Part shown: in pieces, positions 7,558 through 15,631 of the stretch
Numbering within the stretch: the first letter of the stretch is position 1
How the letters are laid out: each line of letters begins with the position of its first letter
Program-made: the position numbers and the translations under genes
Notes under the pieces: generated by a model
Database searches by the model: none
Told to the model about the DNA's origin: nothing
The model's input: only the letters and a program-made list of their open reading frames with translations
Assembly (NCBI RefSeq): GCF_004310665.1
Contig: NZ_SIXF01000018.1
Span: 49,807-113,806 of the forward strand
Direction of reading: 5' to 3'
DNA from: Pedobacter kyonggii
GTDB lineage: Bacteria; Bacteroidota; Bacteroidia; Sphingobacteriales; Sphingobacteriaceae
Length of the DNA: 64,000 nucleotides

Positions 7558-8640
7558 ATGACGCTTATCGCTAAAAACAATAAATTACACAAAATTTCAA
7601 CCTGGTTTTCCAACAAACGACTTCACATTTTAGGTTGGACCATATTCATATTTTACGAGGCCATCATCATCGGCATCTTTGTTGGCAGATTCTCTACACT
7701 GAGCACTTATATTATTTTTTATAGCTTAAACATCGCTACATTTTATTTTCATGCGCATGTAGTTTTGACTTTTGCCCTGAAAAAAATTAATGAAAGATGG
7801 TGGAAATTACCCCTGTTTATTTTACTCGAACTGGGCGCTTATTTAATAATAACGGTTTTTTTAGATTATATTGTAATTAATTATACCGATTATAATGGTC
7901 CCATTAAACTGATATTTAATGCGGCCTTTTTTGCTGCGCCGATTTACCGGGCCATATATTTTATGTGCTTTGCTACCAGTTATTATTTTCTCCTTAATTT
8001 TCTCGAAGAACGGAAAAAAATTGAAGACCTGGAGAAACAACGTTTAAATAACATTATCCAAATAGCTAAATCAGAAAATGCCTATTTAAAGGCGCAGATA
8101 CAGCCACATCTGTTATTTAATACTTTAGATTTTATTTATCAAAACGCTAAAGATTCTTCCCCGGTTGCCGCAGAAGCCATTCATTCTCTGGCTGAGATGA
8201 TGCGCTATTCGGTTGATAGCAATCAGGATAAAGAGTTTATTTTGCTTGATGAGGAGATTAATCAGGTAGAAAACCTCATCAACCTGCACCAGCTCCGTAA
8301 AGATCACCAGGTACAGCTCCGTTTTTGGTACGATGATGAAATACGCAATGTTAAAATCATTCCTTTAGTATTAACCACTTTGGTAGAAAACATGTTTAAA
8401 CATGGCGAACTGCTTACGCCATCACATCCTGCCGAAGTGAGTTTGAACATTAAAAATGGTCAACTTACAATAGAAACCTCAAACTTAATAAAAGCAATTA
8501 AAGATAATTCAGGCTTAAGTTCTGGGATGGAAAATATAAAGAAACGTTTAGCTTACACCTATGGCAAGAATGCTGAATTCAGCTACTTTACTGATTCAAA
8601 CCAGTATTTCAAAGTAATGTTAGTTATTAAAATCAAATAA
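7558..8640 (+). CDS. LytS-family sensor histidine kinase
   Basis: 360 residues. Four membrane helices occupy about 25-43, 50-70, 84-108 and 128-148, with no extracellular sensor domain. A short coiled linker leads to the His_kinase domain, with the phospho-accepting histidine at 184 in AQIQPHLLFNTLDFIY and an ATP-binding N-box LVENMFKHG. The H-box has leucine where most members have phenylalanine (PHLLFN for PHFLFN). Flanked by two LytTR regulators on the same strand, it probably signals to one or both; the stimulus is unknown. Confidence 0.92.
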   Translation: MTLIAKNNKLHKISTWFSNKRLHILGWTIFIFYEAIIIGIFVGRFSTLSTYIIFYSLNIATFYFHAHVVLTFALKKINERWWKLPLFILLELGAYLIITVFLDYIVINYTDYNGPIKLIFNAAFFAAPIYRAIYFMCFATSYYFLLNFLEERKKIEDLEKQRLNNIIQIAKSENAYLKAQIQPHLLFNTLDFIYQNAKDSSPVAAEAIHSLAEMMRYSVDSNQDKEFILLDEEINQVENLINLHQLRKDHQVQLRFWYDDEIRNVKIIPLVLTTLVENMFKHGELLTPSHPAEVSLNIKNGQLTIETSNLIKAIKDNSGLSSGMENIKKRLAYTYGKNAEFSYFTDSNQYFKVMLVIKIK

Positions 8641-8803
8641 TATAACCCGCTTTAATAATTTTAGTTTAAAATTTCAAATTACCCAATAATCTCAAAAGAA
8701 AAGCTGATTTTCCTTGCCGAATACATAAAAATCCGTTTCGAATGTGTTTTTTTTCCATTTTAATGGTTGAAATTGTAATTTGCATCAACTAAACCTATAA
8801 AAA

Positions 8804-9562
8804 ATGTCAATAAGTTGTATCGCTATTGATGACGACCCTCATTCCTTAGAGAGTTTGATAGCATATATGGAGAAGCTGCCTGATTTAAAGCTTATCCAAA
8901 CTTTTACTGAACCGCTCCAAGCCCTGGCAGAAATATCGGTATCTAATCCTGTCGACATTATTTTTATGGATGTCGAAATGCCTTCGCTTTCCGGAATCGA
9001 ATTAGCAACCCTATTAAGGCAAAAAACAAAACACCTGGTTTTTACTACGGCGCACCCAAGGTATGCCATTGATGCTTTTAAAGTTGATGCAGATGCTTAT
9101 TTACTTAAGCCTTATTCTATTTTACATTTTACGAAAACAATAAACAACCTCTATCCAACTGGAAAAAAAGCACAACATCCTTTTTCCATTTTCGACGATC
9201 ATTTCTTTTACATCCCTTTACAAGGGGAAAATGCTGATTTAGTAAGAATAGATCTGAATGAATTGATTGCAATAGAAGAAATGGGGGAAGATATTCAATT
9301 TAAAACTACAAAAAATGCTTTTCTAAGTTCAAAATCTAATTTTACCAAGACTTTGAAAATGTTAAAAAAGCATTCAGCATTTATCCAGGTTAACCCTACT
9401 GTTGTTATTGCAAAACAGCATATCAAAAGTGTACTCGGCAATAAAATCCTGCTTTCTGGCGAAACATCTTTTACTATTTCGGGTACATATATAGAGCTTT
9501 TCGCAAATTTTATCAAGAACAATTTGCTTCAAGAAAAGCCCCGTCCAGGCAACATAATGTAG
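8804..9562 (+). CDS. LytTR response regulator, second copy
   Basis: 252 residues with the same layout as the regulator 2 kb upstream: receiver domain with phospho-acceptor Asp56 (IFMDVEMP), FTTAHP and LLKPYS, then a LytTR-type C-terminal domain (NELIAIEEMGEDIQFKTT, FIQVNPTVVIAKQHI). The two receivers are clearly paralogous, whereas the DNA-binding halves have diverged more; here the usual HRSFIV-type segment reads NPTVVI. It lies 163 bp after the kinase, so it may have its own promoter. It could share the kinase or act as a modulator. Confidence 0.9.
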   Translation: MSISCIAIDDDPHSLESLIAYMEKLPDLKLIQTFTEPLQALAEISVSNPVDIIFMDVEMPSLSGIELATLLRQKTKHLVFTTAHPRYAIDAFKVDADAYLLKPYSILHFTKTINNLYPTGKKAQHPFSIFDDHFFYIPLQGENADLVRIDLNELIAIEEMGEDIQFKTTKNAFLSSKSNFTKTLKMLKKHSAFIQVNPTVVIAKQHIKSVLGNKILLSGETSFTISGTYIELFANFIKNNLLQEKPRPGNIM

Positions 9563-9679
9563 TCTTTAATAGACTATTATCAGCATCTCGAATCAATTTT
9601 AATGCATAATCAAAACATTACGCCTAAAACTTTGTATTAGGATAATCTATTTTGTTATTAATTAATTGATTTATCTGTT

Positions 9680-10042
9680 TTGAAAAAAGTGTTGGTTGTG
9701 GATGATGACCCAGATGTATTAGAAGTTTTCCAGGATGTATTAGAAACCGAACATTATAAAGTTTATCCGCTACTATCGCCACGGCATATTTTTAAAACAA
9801 TAAGAGATTTTAATCCCGATCTGATTATTCTAGACATTATGTTAAATGGGATGGATGGGCGTGCTGTGTTTAAAGAGTTAAGGTTAAATCCTGAAACAGC
9901 GCGCATCCCCATTATTATGGCGTCGGCCAGGTATGATGAAAACTATATCACATCGCAACAATACCATCCCGACGATTATTTAGAAAAACCCTTTAATATG
10001 GCAGATTTGCTCCAAAAAGTAAGTGCTTTAACCGAAAATTAA
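9680..10042 (+). CDS. Single-domain response regulator, TTG start
   Basis: 120 residues, a lone receiver domain with VVDDDPD (acidic pocket), phospho-acceptor Asp52 (LIILDIMLNGMDG), IIMASA and the conserved lysine in LEKPF. There is no output domain, so it acts by protein contact or as a phosphate sink. The protein must start just before KKVLVVDDD, and the only start codon there is TTG at 9680; no ATG or in-frame extension fits. It follows the two LytTR regulators and is 10 bp ahead of a barrel-protein gene. Confidence 0.9.
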   Translation: MKKVLVVDDDPDVLEVFQDVLETEHYKVYPLLSPRHIFKTIRDFNPDLIILDIMLNGMDGRAVFKELRLNPETARIPIIMASARYDENYITSQQYHPDDYLEKPFNMADLLQKVSALTEN

Positions 10043-10052
10043 AAAATCAGAT

Positions 10053-10679
10053 ATGAAATTAAAATTACTATTATCTCTTCTGTTGTTATGCGCAACAGTA
10101 TCAATCAAAGTAAAAGCACAAAGCAGACCAGATAAACTCTATTCCATGAGTGGAATTGGCTTTGCATTTCCATTGGGTGAAACTTCGGACTATTTTAAGC
10201 CGAAATTTTCAACATCACTAGGTTTAAACTTGGGTTTGGGCAAAGGTGGTTTGTTCTTATACCCCAAAGCAAGTTTACATGCTTTTACTTTTAACCAGAT
10301 AACGCCAGATGCGGGCTATACCTATACCTTACAAAAAGGCAGAGCAACCACCTACTTGCTAAATGTTGCTTTAGGATACCGTAAAATTGTAAATAAATGG
10401 GCTTTTTATGGTTTTGCTGGTGCCGGTGGCGGTTTTATTCTTACGCCTCAGGCCAGCGTAAATACGACAACCCTGCAGGTTAGCCAAGATAATAAATCGA
10501 ATGGTTTGGGTATTGCCGAAGGTGGTGCCGGTATTGAGTACAATATTGGAGGTGCCAATTTATTTGTCGAGGCCAGTTACATGTATGGCTTCAGTAAAAT
10601 CCAGAACCGGGCTTTTAATACTGTACCAATTTCTATAGGCATTAAACCAAATTTAAGTAAGCTATTAAATAAGCTTTAA
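10053..10679 (+). CDS. Outer-membrane beta-barrel-like protein
   Basis: 208 residues. A Sec signal peptide (about residues 1-22, ending near KVKAQ) is followed by glycine- and aromatic-rich alternating strands (GIGFAFPLG, GLNLGLGKGGLFLYPK, NVALGYRKI) typical of an eight-stranded outer-membrane barrel or porin-like family. No specific function can be read. It starts 10 bp after the lone receiver gene, so it may be in the same transcript, and an intrinsic terminator follows 21 bp after the stop. Confidence 0.75.
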   Translation: MKLKLLLSLLLLCATVSIKVKAQSRPDKLYSMSGIGFAFPLGETSDYFKPKFSTSLGLNLGLGKGGLFLYPKASLHAFTFNQITPDAGYTYTLQKGRATTYLLNVALGYRKIVNKWAFYGFAGAGGGFILTPQASVNTTTLQVSQDNKSNGLGIAEGGAGIEYNIGGANLFVEASYMYGFSKIQNRAFNTVPISIGIKPNLSKLLNKL

Positions 10680-10700
10680 TAGTTGTATATACAAAACACC

Positions 10701-10737
10701 AGAGCGGTTACGTTAAATACATAACCGCTCTTTTTTA
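10701..10737 (+). terminator. Intrinsic terminator
   Basis: A 10-bp perfect stem AGAGCGGTTA (10701-10710) and TAACCGCTCT (10722-10731) is followed by a T-run. It ends the transcript carrying the barrel-protein gene. Confidence 0.85.
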
Positions 10738-10808
10738 TGCTAAAGAAATAATCAAAATTATTTTCATACTAATTATTTTAGCATAGATTTGTATTTCAAA
10801 TTAATTTA

Positions 10809-12182
10809 ATGTTATACGCAGTTGTAGATATCGAAACCACTGGCGGTCATGCCTCAGCAAATGGTATTACCGAGGTTGCCATTAACATCCATAATGGCAA
10901 TGAAATAGTTGAATCTTACACTACCCTAATTAATCCGAAGCAGCCTATACCCGTTTACATTACTGCGCTTACAGGCATTGATGATAACATGTTGTTGAAT
11001 GCCCCAACTTTTGATGATGTTGCTTTACAGATTTATCAATTATTAAACGATAAGATTTTTGTGGCGCACAATGTAAACTTCGATTATTCCTTTTTGAAGC
11101 ATCATTTGGCAGCTGCAGGATATGATTTACAATGCAAAAAGCTGTGTACGGTAAGGTTGAGCAGAAAACTAATTCCTGGTAAATCTTCATATAGTTTAGG
11201 AAAACTTTGCACAGCCTTGCAGATCCCGATTCAAAACCGACACCGGGCAGCGGGAGATGCAGATGCGACCAGTATCCTATTCAATTTATTGCTAGAATAC
11301 GATCAGGAAGGCATAATAGCAGAAATGCTGAAGAAAACATCGAAAGAGCAGGTTTTACCTCCGCACTTAGATAAAGCTTCTATCCTGAGGTTACCTCATC
11401 AACCTGGCGTATATTATTTTAAAGATAGTAAAGGCAAAATTATTTATGTTGGAAAAGCTAAAGACCTTAAGAAACGCGTAACCAGCCATTTTACAGGTAA
11501 TACACCTAACCGGCAACGCCAGGATTTTTTACGCACTATCCATGATGTAGACCATGTAATTTGTGGTACAGAATTAATGGCACTCATTTTAGAAGCCAAT
11601 GAAATTAAACGCCTTTGGCCTGAAAATAATCGGGCAATGAAACGTTATGAGCATAAATATGATTTATATGTTTTCGAAGATCAAAACGGCTATTTGCGCT
11701 TAGCGGTAGATAAACATAAAAAAAACAATAACGCCTTCCAGAGTTTTAACAGCTTATTGGAAGGTTATAATTTCTTAAACCAACTGGTTGATAAATACCA
11801 GCTTTGTGCAAAGCTCTGTTATTTGCAAAAAACAGCAACCAAATGTTATGCCCATGAAAATGGCCAATGTTTTGGTGCATGCAGTGGAATCGAAACCGTG
11901 GCTGTTTACAACAAAAAATTAAATGCTGCATTAAGCGACGTTCAAAACCAACAACCAAGTTTCGCATTGGTGGATGAGGGCAGAAAAGAAGAAGAATTTA
12001 GCTGCCTGGTTGTTGAAAATGGAAAATTTTATGGAATGGGTTACTTCACCAATAAGAATTATCTTGCTGATGGTCTGGCACCAATCAAAAGTGATCTTTC
12101 TATCTATCAGTCCAACAGCTATATCCTAAATTTAATTCTGAATTACGCAGAACAACATCCACAGAAATTGTATAAATTGTAA
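10809..12182 (+). CDS. DEDDh exonuclease fused to GIY-YIG (UvrC/Cho-like) nuclease
   Basis: 457 residues in two nuclease domains. Residues 1-165 are a DnaQ/PolIII-epsilon-type 3'-5' exonuclease with VVDIETTGG, a HNVNFDYSFL motif and the HRAAGDADAT active-site end. Residues 197-275 are a GIY-YIG endonuclease (PGVYYFKDSKGKIIYVGKAK, then LKKRV, then ILEANEIKRLWPEN). The remainder (about 280-457) lacks the UvrC RNase H-like and helix-hairpin-helix parts but contains a cysteine-bearing segment (LCYLQKTATKCYAHENGQC). Similar fusions are known in actinobacteria and Bacteroidota and are proposed to act in DNA repair. A TAGATTTG -7 box lies at 10784-10791. Confidence 0.9.
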   Translation: MLYAVVDIETTGGHASANGITEVAINIHNGNEIVESYTTLINPKQPIPVYITALTGIDDNMLLNAPTFDDVALQIYQLLNDKIFVAHNVNFDYSFLKHHLAAAGYDLQCKKLCTVRLSRKLIPGKSSYSLGKLCTALQIPIQNRHRAAGDADATSILFNLLLEYDQEGIIAEMLKKTSKEQVLPPHLDKASILRLPHQPGVYYFKDSKGKIIYVGKAKDLKKRVTSHFTGNTPNRQRQDFLRTIHDVDHVICGTELMALILEANEIKRLWPENNRAMKRYEHKYDLYVFEDQNGYLRLAVDKHKKNNNAFQSFNSLLEGYNFLNQLVDKYQLCAKLCYLQKTATKCYAHENGQCFGACSGIETVAVYNKKLNAALSDVQNQQPSFALVDEGRKEEEFSCLVVENGKFYGMGYFTNKNYLADGLAPIKSDLSIYQSNSYILNLILNYAEQHPQKLYKL

Positions 12183-12198
12183 CTATTAATTGCATACC

Positions 12199-12534
12199 AT
12201 GGATTCATCAACTTTTATAGCTCACTGCCTATCTTTTGATGAAGTTATTGAGCTGCCGCATTTCGAAAAAACTTCATTCCGGGTAAATAAAAAGATCTTT
12301 GCTACACTAAATCTTCAAAAAAAGCAGGCAACATTTAAATTATCGGAAATTGATCAGTCTGTTTTCTGTAATTTTGATCGCAACAGCATATGGCCGGCTA
12401 CCGGGGCCTGGGGCAAACAAGGCTGGACAATTTTTCATCTAACAGCATTAACAGACGAAATGCTAATCGATGCACTTACACTTTCTTATTGCAATGTGGC
12501 GCCTAAAAAACTTTCCGAAAAATATAAATGTTAA
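12199..12534 (+). CDS. MmcQ/YjbR family protein
   Basis: About 111 residues with the MmcQ/YjbR (CyaY-like fold) pattern: an N-terminal CLSFDEVIELPHFEKTSFRV, a central FATLNLQKKQATFKLS, and the C-terminal GAWGKQGWTIFHLTALTDEMLIDALTLSYCNVAPKK. The family is proposed to bind DNA, but its function is poorly known. I chose the ATG at 12199; a TTG three codons earlier is possible. It starts 16 bp after the exonuclease/GIY-YIG gene and is probably co-transcribed with it. Confidence 0.85.
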   Translation: MDSSTFIAHCLSFDEVIELPHFEKTSFRVNKKIFATLNLQKKQATFKLSEIDQSVFCNFDRNSIWPATGAWGKQGWTIFHLTALTDEMLIDALTLSYCNVAPKKLSEKYKC

Positions 12535-12850
12535 GTGTATTATTCCCGAACATAACGGTCTATGCTTGATGAGCTAAAATGCCCTTAATGCCTTACATGG
12601 TAAGAATTAGCACAATAACTTTACTAACCAGTTAAGCCTATGAGATTATAAAAACATAGGCTAATAAAAGCATTATGATTTTTAAAGGCGCAACATTGCC
12701 GCAATACTTTAACCACATAAGGAATAGAAGAAAATATAAGTTAATTACGATAACCTAAATTGTCTCAAACAGCCCTGTTAATTTTCTTTTTTAGCAAGGG
12801 TAACTCTGTAGCTGCTTACCTATCTTTACTTACATCAAATATAAAACGTT
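12535..12850. other. Intergenic gap, 316 bp
   Basis: No supported gene. An 8-bp inverted repeat AGCCTATG/CATAGGCT (12635-12642 with 12655-12662) could help end transcription of the MmcQ/YjbR gene, but no T-run follows. The remainder is AT-rich; a 27-codon frame at about 12674 has no recognisable character. Confidence 0.4.
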
Positions 12851-13267
12851 ATGATAAAATCACTTTGGATAAACCTTCCGGTAAAAGACATTAACAAGTC
12901 TAAAGCATTCTTCACGCAGCTCGGTTTCACGCTTAACCTCCAATATGGCGCCCGTGAAGATTCGGCGTGTCTTTTGGTAGGAGAAAGTAATTTAGCAATT
13001 ATGCTTTTTGAAGAAGCTTTGTACGAAGGTTTTGCAGGAACCAATATTGCCGATAAACGCAATGGAGGCGAAGTATTATTCTCTTTCGATGCAGAAAGTC
13101 CGGAAGAAGTAGATGATCTGGCGGAAAAAGTGGTAGCTGCCGGTGGTACACTTTACGGCGAGCCAGGCTACAAAGATGGCTGGATGTATGGTTGTGGTTT
13201 TGTTGATCTGGATGGTCAAAGATGGAGTATTCTCTATATGGATATGAGTAAAATGCCCTTGGGTTAA
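12851..13267 (+). CDS. VOC family (glyoxalase-like) protein
   Basis: 138 residues with the paired beta-alpha-beta-beta-beta repeat of the vicinal oxygen chelate fold: IKSLWINLPVKDINKSKAFF at the start, GFTLNLQYG, then GGEVLFSFDAESPEEVDDLA and GFVDLDGQRWSILYMDM at the end. It resembles the lactoylglutathione-lyase-like proteins often found beside ArsR/AHSA1 genes. Metal ligands cannot be assigned with confidence and the substrate is unknown. It precedes the ArsR gene by 87 bp, with the operator-promoter in between, so it is probably a separate unit. Confidence 0.85.
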   Translation: MIKSLWINLPVKDINKSKAFFTQLGFTLNLQYGAREDSACLLVGESNLAIMLFEEALYEGFAGTNIADKRNGGEVLFSFDAESPEEVDDLAEKVVAAGGTLYGEPGYKDGWMYGCGFVDLDGQRWSILYMDMSKMPLG

Positions 13268-13295
13268 TTTTATCATTCTAGAAAATAAATTAATA

Positions 13296-13344
13296 TTTGC
13301 GTAAGCGATTACTTACACTTATATTTGTAAGCAATTACTTACGC
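13296..13344 (+). promoter_or_regulatory. Promoter and double ArsR-type operator
   Basis: TTTG (13296-13299) and TATATTTG (13320-13327) are separated by 20 bp and match the Bacteroidota -33/-7 promoter. Two near-identical 16-bp words GTAAGCRATTACTTAC lie at 13301-13316 (between the two boxes) and 13327-13342 (over the start region). Each has GTAAG/CTTAC arms, and the pair also forms a larger palindrome with outer GCG/CGC ends. A bound repressor would block both boxes, so autorepression by the downstream ArsR is inferred. Confidence 0.8.
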
Positions 13345-13354
13345 AATTAATTTT

Positions 13355-13672
13355 ATGAGAAGAGATGTATTTCAAGCCATTGCTGATCCTACCCGAAGAG
13401 AAATCATTAATCTGATTGCTCATAACACCTTAAATCTAAATGCAATTGCCGAAAATTTCGATGTGAGCCGACCTGCCATTTCACAGCACATTAAAGTTTT
13501 AACAGAATGCGGGTTAGTAGAAATTACCCAACAAGGCCGTGATCGGTACTGTAATATACAATTTCAAAAACTAGCAGAAGTATCAAAATGGGTAGAACAA
13601 TACCGTACTTTTTGGACAAGCAAATTAGATGCTTTAGAAACACACTTATTAAAAGACGCTAAATCAAAATAA
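13355..13672 (+). CDS. ArsR-family transcriptional repressor
   Basis: 105 residues, a single winged helix-turn-helix: FQAIADPTRREIINLIAHNT, then LNAIAENFDVSRPAISQHIKVLTECGLVEI as the recognition region. No Cys-x-Cys metal site is visible, so it belongs to the metal-free subgroup that pairs with AHSA1/SRPBCC proteins. It overlies its own operator region and its stop codon is two bases before the AHSA1 gene, so the two are one operon. Confidence 0.93.
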   Translation: MRRDVFQAIADPTRREIINLIAHNTLNLNAIAENFDVSRPAISQHIKVLTECGLVEITQQGRDRYCNIQFQKLAEVSKWVEQYRTFWTSKLDALETHLLKDAKSK

Positions 13673-13674
13673 AG

Positions 13675-14109
13675 ATGGAAAACGAACCAATTATTGTAGA
13701 AAGGGTGTATAACGCCCCTATCGAAAAAGTTTGGAAAGCTTTAACCGATAACAATGAAATTAAACAATGGTATTTTCAATTGGAAAACTTTAAACCTGAA
13801 GTAGGCTTTAAGTTTGAATTTTCTGGTGGACCAGACGATGGGCCTCAATATTTACATCTCTGCGAAATAACAGAAATTGTTGAGGGCAAGAAACTCGCCT
13901 ACACTTGGCGATATGACGGTTATCCGGGCAATTCGGTGGTAAGTTGGGAGTTATTTGAGCAAGGTGATCAAACAAGGTTGAAATTAACACATAGTGGTAT
14001 AGAAAGCTTTGCTGAGAACGGCTCTGACTTTGCCAAAACAAGTTTCAATGGTGGCTGGACTTATTTCGTTAATGATGCGCTTAAAAATTATCTGGAACCA
14101 GGAGCGTAA
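13675..14109 (+). CDS. AHSA1/SRPBCC domain protein
   Basis: 144 residues with the START/Bet v1-like AHSA1 pattern: VERVYNAPIEKVWKALTDNN, WYFQLENFKPEVGFKFEFSGG, the central KLAYTWRYDGYPG and the C-terminal GGWTYFVNDALKNYLE. These small hydrophobic-pocket proteins are commonly encoded after an ArsR repressor and may sense or bind a ligand. The ligand is unknown. It is translationally close to ArsR (two-base gap). Confidence 0.92.
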   Translation: MENEPIIVERVYNAPIEKVWKALTDNNEIKQWYFQLENFKPEVGFKFEFSGGPDDGPQYLHLCEITEIVEGKKLAYTWRYDGYPGNSVVSWELFEQGDQTRLKLTHSGIESFAENGSDFAKTSFNGGWTYFVNDALKNYLEPGA

Positions 14110-14141
14110 TTTTACTCGTTCGTCATTCTGAATTTATAGTG

Positions 14142-14165
14142 AAGTCAGGTGTTACCACCTGACTT
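14142..14165. terminator. Hairpin after the ArsR/AHSA1 operon
   Basis: A perfect 10-bp stem AAGTCAGGTG/CACCTGACTT with a TTAC loop starts 33 bp after the AHSA1 stop. No T-run follows, so it is either a weak terminator or part of a mosaic repeat (the adjacent gtcattctgaat word recurs in this family). Confidence 0.5.
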
Positions 14166-14292
14166 AGGATATATCTAAAGATTTGATGAAGTGTAAGATG
14201 GTAACATTTTACAGCACAGATAATGCTTTAGCTTGATTTATAAGTTGCATTAAGATTCCCGCCTGCGCGAGAATGACGACCTTTCTAATACT

Positions 14293-14315
14293 GGTCGTAG
14301 CATCTCGCTACGACC
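14293..14315. repeat. GGTCGTAGC hairpin repeat
   Basis: A perfect 9-bp stem GGTCGTAGC (14293-14301) and GCTACGACC (14307-14315) with an ATCTC loop lies 10 bp from the bioA stop. It resembles the TCTC-loop hairpin at 1586-1609 and probably belongs to a dispersed hairpin family. It may also protect or end the bioA transcript. Confidence 0.55.
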
Positions 14316-14324
14316 TAAAAACAC

Positions 14325-15629
14325 CTATACTTCTTCTAAAGCCGATTTTATGGCTGCATAAATATAATCAAGATCTTCATCGCTGATTACATACGGTGGG
14401 AGGATATAGATAATGTTGCCCAATGGCCTCAATATAATTCCCTTATTTAAAAAGTACGAATACAACAAATTACGGAGATTACTTAAATAAGAAGTTTCAT
14501 TATCAGTCTCCCACTCAATTGCAATAATTGTTCCCGTTTGCCTAATGGCTTTAACTTTAGGATGCGTTTTAATTTCTTCAAGAAAAACAGCATGTTTGGC
14601 TTCTACACGCTTAATATTCTGAAGTGTTTCGCTTTTTAACAGAATATCTAAACTCGCTAAAGAAGCTACACAGGCAATCGGATTCGCTGTAAAAGAGTGT
14701 CCGTGGTAAAGTGTTTTTAATTTATCGTCGCTTAAGAATGCTTCAAAAATCTCCTTCGTACAGGTGGTTACCCCTAATGGCATTGTCCCACCGGTTAAAC
14801 CTTTGCTTAAACAAATAATATCAGGCTTATTAGTTAATTTCTCGCAAGCGAAATAAGTTCCTGTTCTACCGAAACCCGTCATCACTTCATCAGCAATGGT
14901 TAAAATTGCTGCATCTTTACAGGCAGATAAGAGTTGATCCAAATATTTAGCTTCGTACATCAACATACCACCCGATCCTAGAATGAGTGGTTCGAAGATA
15001 AAACAAGCGGTATCCTTAAGATTTGAGATATGAGATATGAGATGAGAGATGTTATTTTCGTTTGGCAGATCGATAAACTCGACATCGAACAATAGACTGT
15101 TAAAGGCATCCGTAAAAATACTGCGGCCGCTAACAGACATAGCACCAAAAGTATCGCCATGATAGGCGTTTTTAAAGGCTAAAATCTTCGCTTTTGGCGT
15201 ACCCTTATTGTCCCAGTACTGGAGGCACATTTTTAAGGCTACTTCTACTGCTGTTGATCCGTTATCCGTATAAAAAACTTTATCTTGTTTACCTGGCAAT
15301 ATAGGTAAAAGCCTTTCTGCAAGCAGTACAGCGGGCTCGTGCGTAAAACCTGCAAAAATCACATGTTCAAGCACATTGAGCTGCTCGGCTACTCTTTGTG
15401 CAATATAAGGGTGTGAATGACCATGAATATTCACCCACCAGGATGAAACCGCATCGATATACCGTTTACCATCCTCATCAAAAACGTACACCCCCTCTCC
15501 CCTAACAATCGGGATATGGGGAAGTGCATTCTTCATTTGGGTATAGGGATGCCAGATTACCTTTTGATCGCGTTCAGTTAAATTGAGTTGGGAATCTAGA
15601 GTATGGAGTTTGGACGAATCGGGCATCAT
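14325..15629 (-). CDS. bioA: Adenosylmethionine-8-amino-7-oxononanoate aminotransferase
   Basis: PLP-dependent biotin synthesis enzyme converting 8-amino-7-oxononanoate to 7,8-diaminopelargonate. Marks are VIWHPYTQMKNA, VSSWWVNIHGHSHP, FYTDNGSTAVEVALKM, YHGDTFGAMSVSGR, ADEVMTGFGRTG and the lysine in LSKGLTGGTMPLGV. The 434-residue length is normal. Residues of about 194-203 (ISHLISHISN) are encoded by a gagatatgag microsatellite (15021-15050) that looks like an in-frame repeat insertion in a variable loop. The Nudix gene lies 2 bp upstream on the same strand. No other bio genes are in the window. Confidence 0.93.
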   Translation of the reverse strand: MMPDSSKLHTLDSQLNLTERDQKVIWHPYTQMKNALPHIPIVRGEGVYVFDEDGKRYIDAVSSWWVNIHGHSHPYIAQRVAEQLNVLEHVIFAGFTHEPAVLLAERLLPILPGKQDKVFYTDNGSTAVEVALKMCLQYWDNKGTPKAKILAFKNAYHGDTFGAMSVSGRSIFTDAFNSLLFDVEFIDLPNENNISHLISHISNLKDTACFIFEPLILGSGGMLMYEAKYLDQLLSACKDAAILTIADEVMTGFGRTGTYFACEKLTNKPDIICLSKGLTGGTMPLGVTTCTKEIFEAFLSDDKLKTLYHGHSFTANPIACVASLASLDILLKSETLQNIKRVEAKHAVFLEEIKTHPKVKAIRQTGTIIAIEWETDNETSYLSNLRNLLYSYFLNKGIILRPLGNIIYILPPYVISDEDLDYIYAAIKSALEEV

Positions 15630-15631
15630 GA

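Noticed and set aside
12674-12757. 27-codon frame after the MmcQ/YjbR gene
   Set aside because: Too short and without any recognisable pattern.
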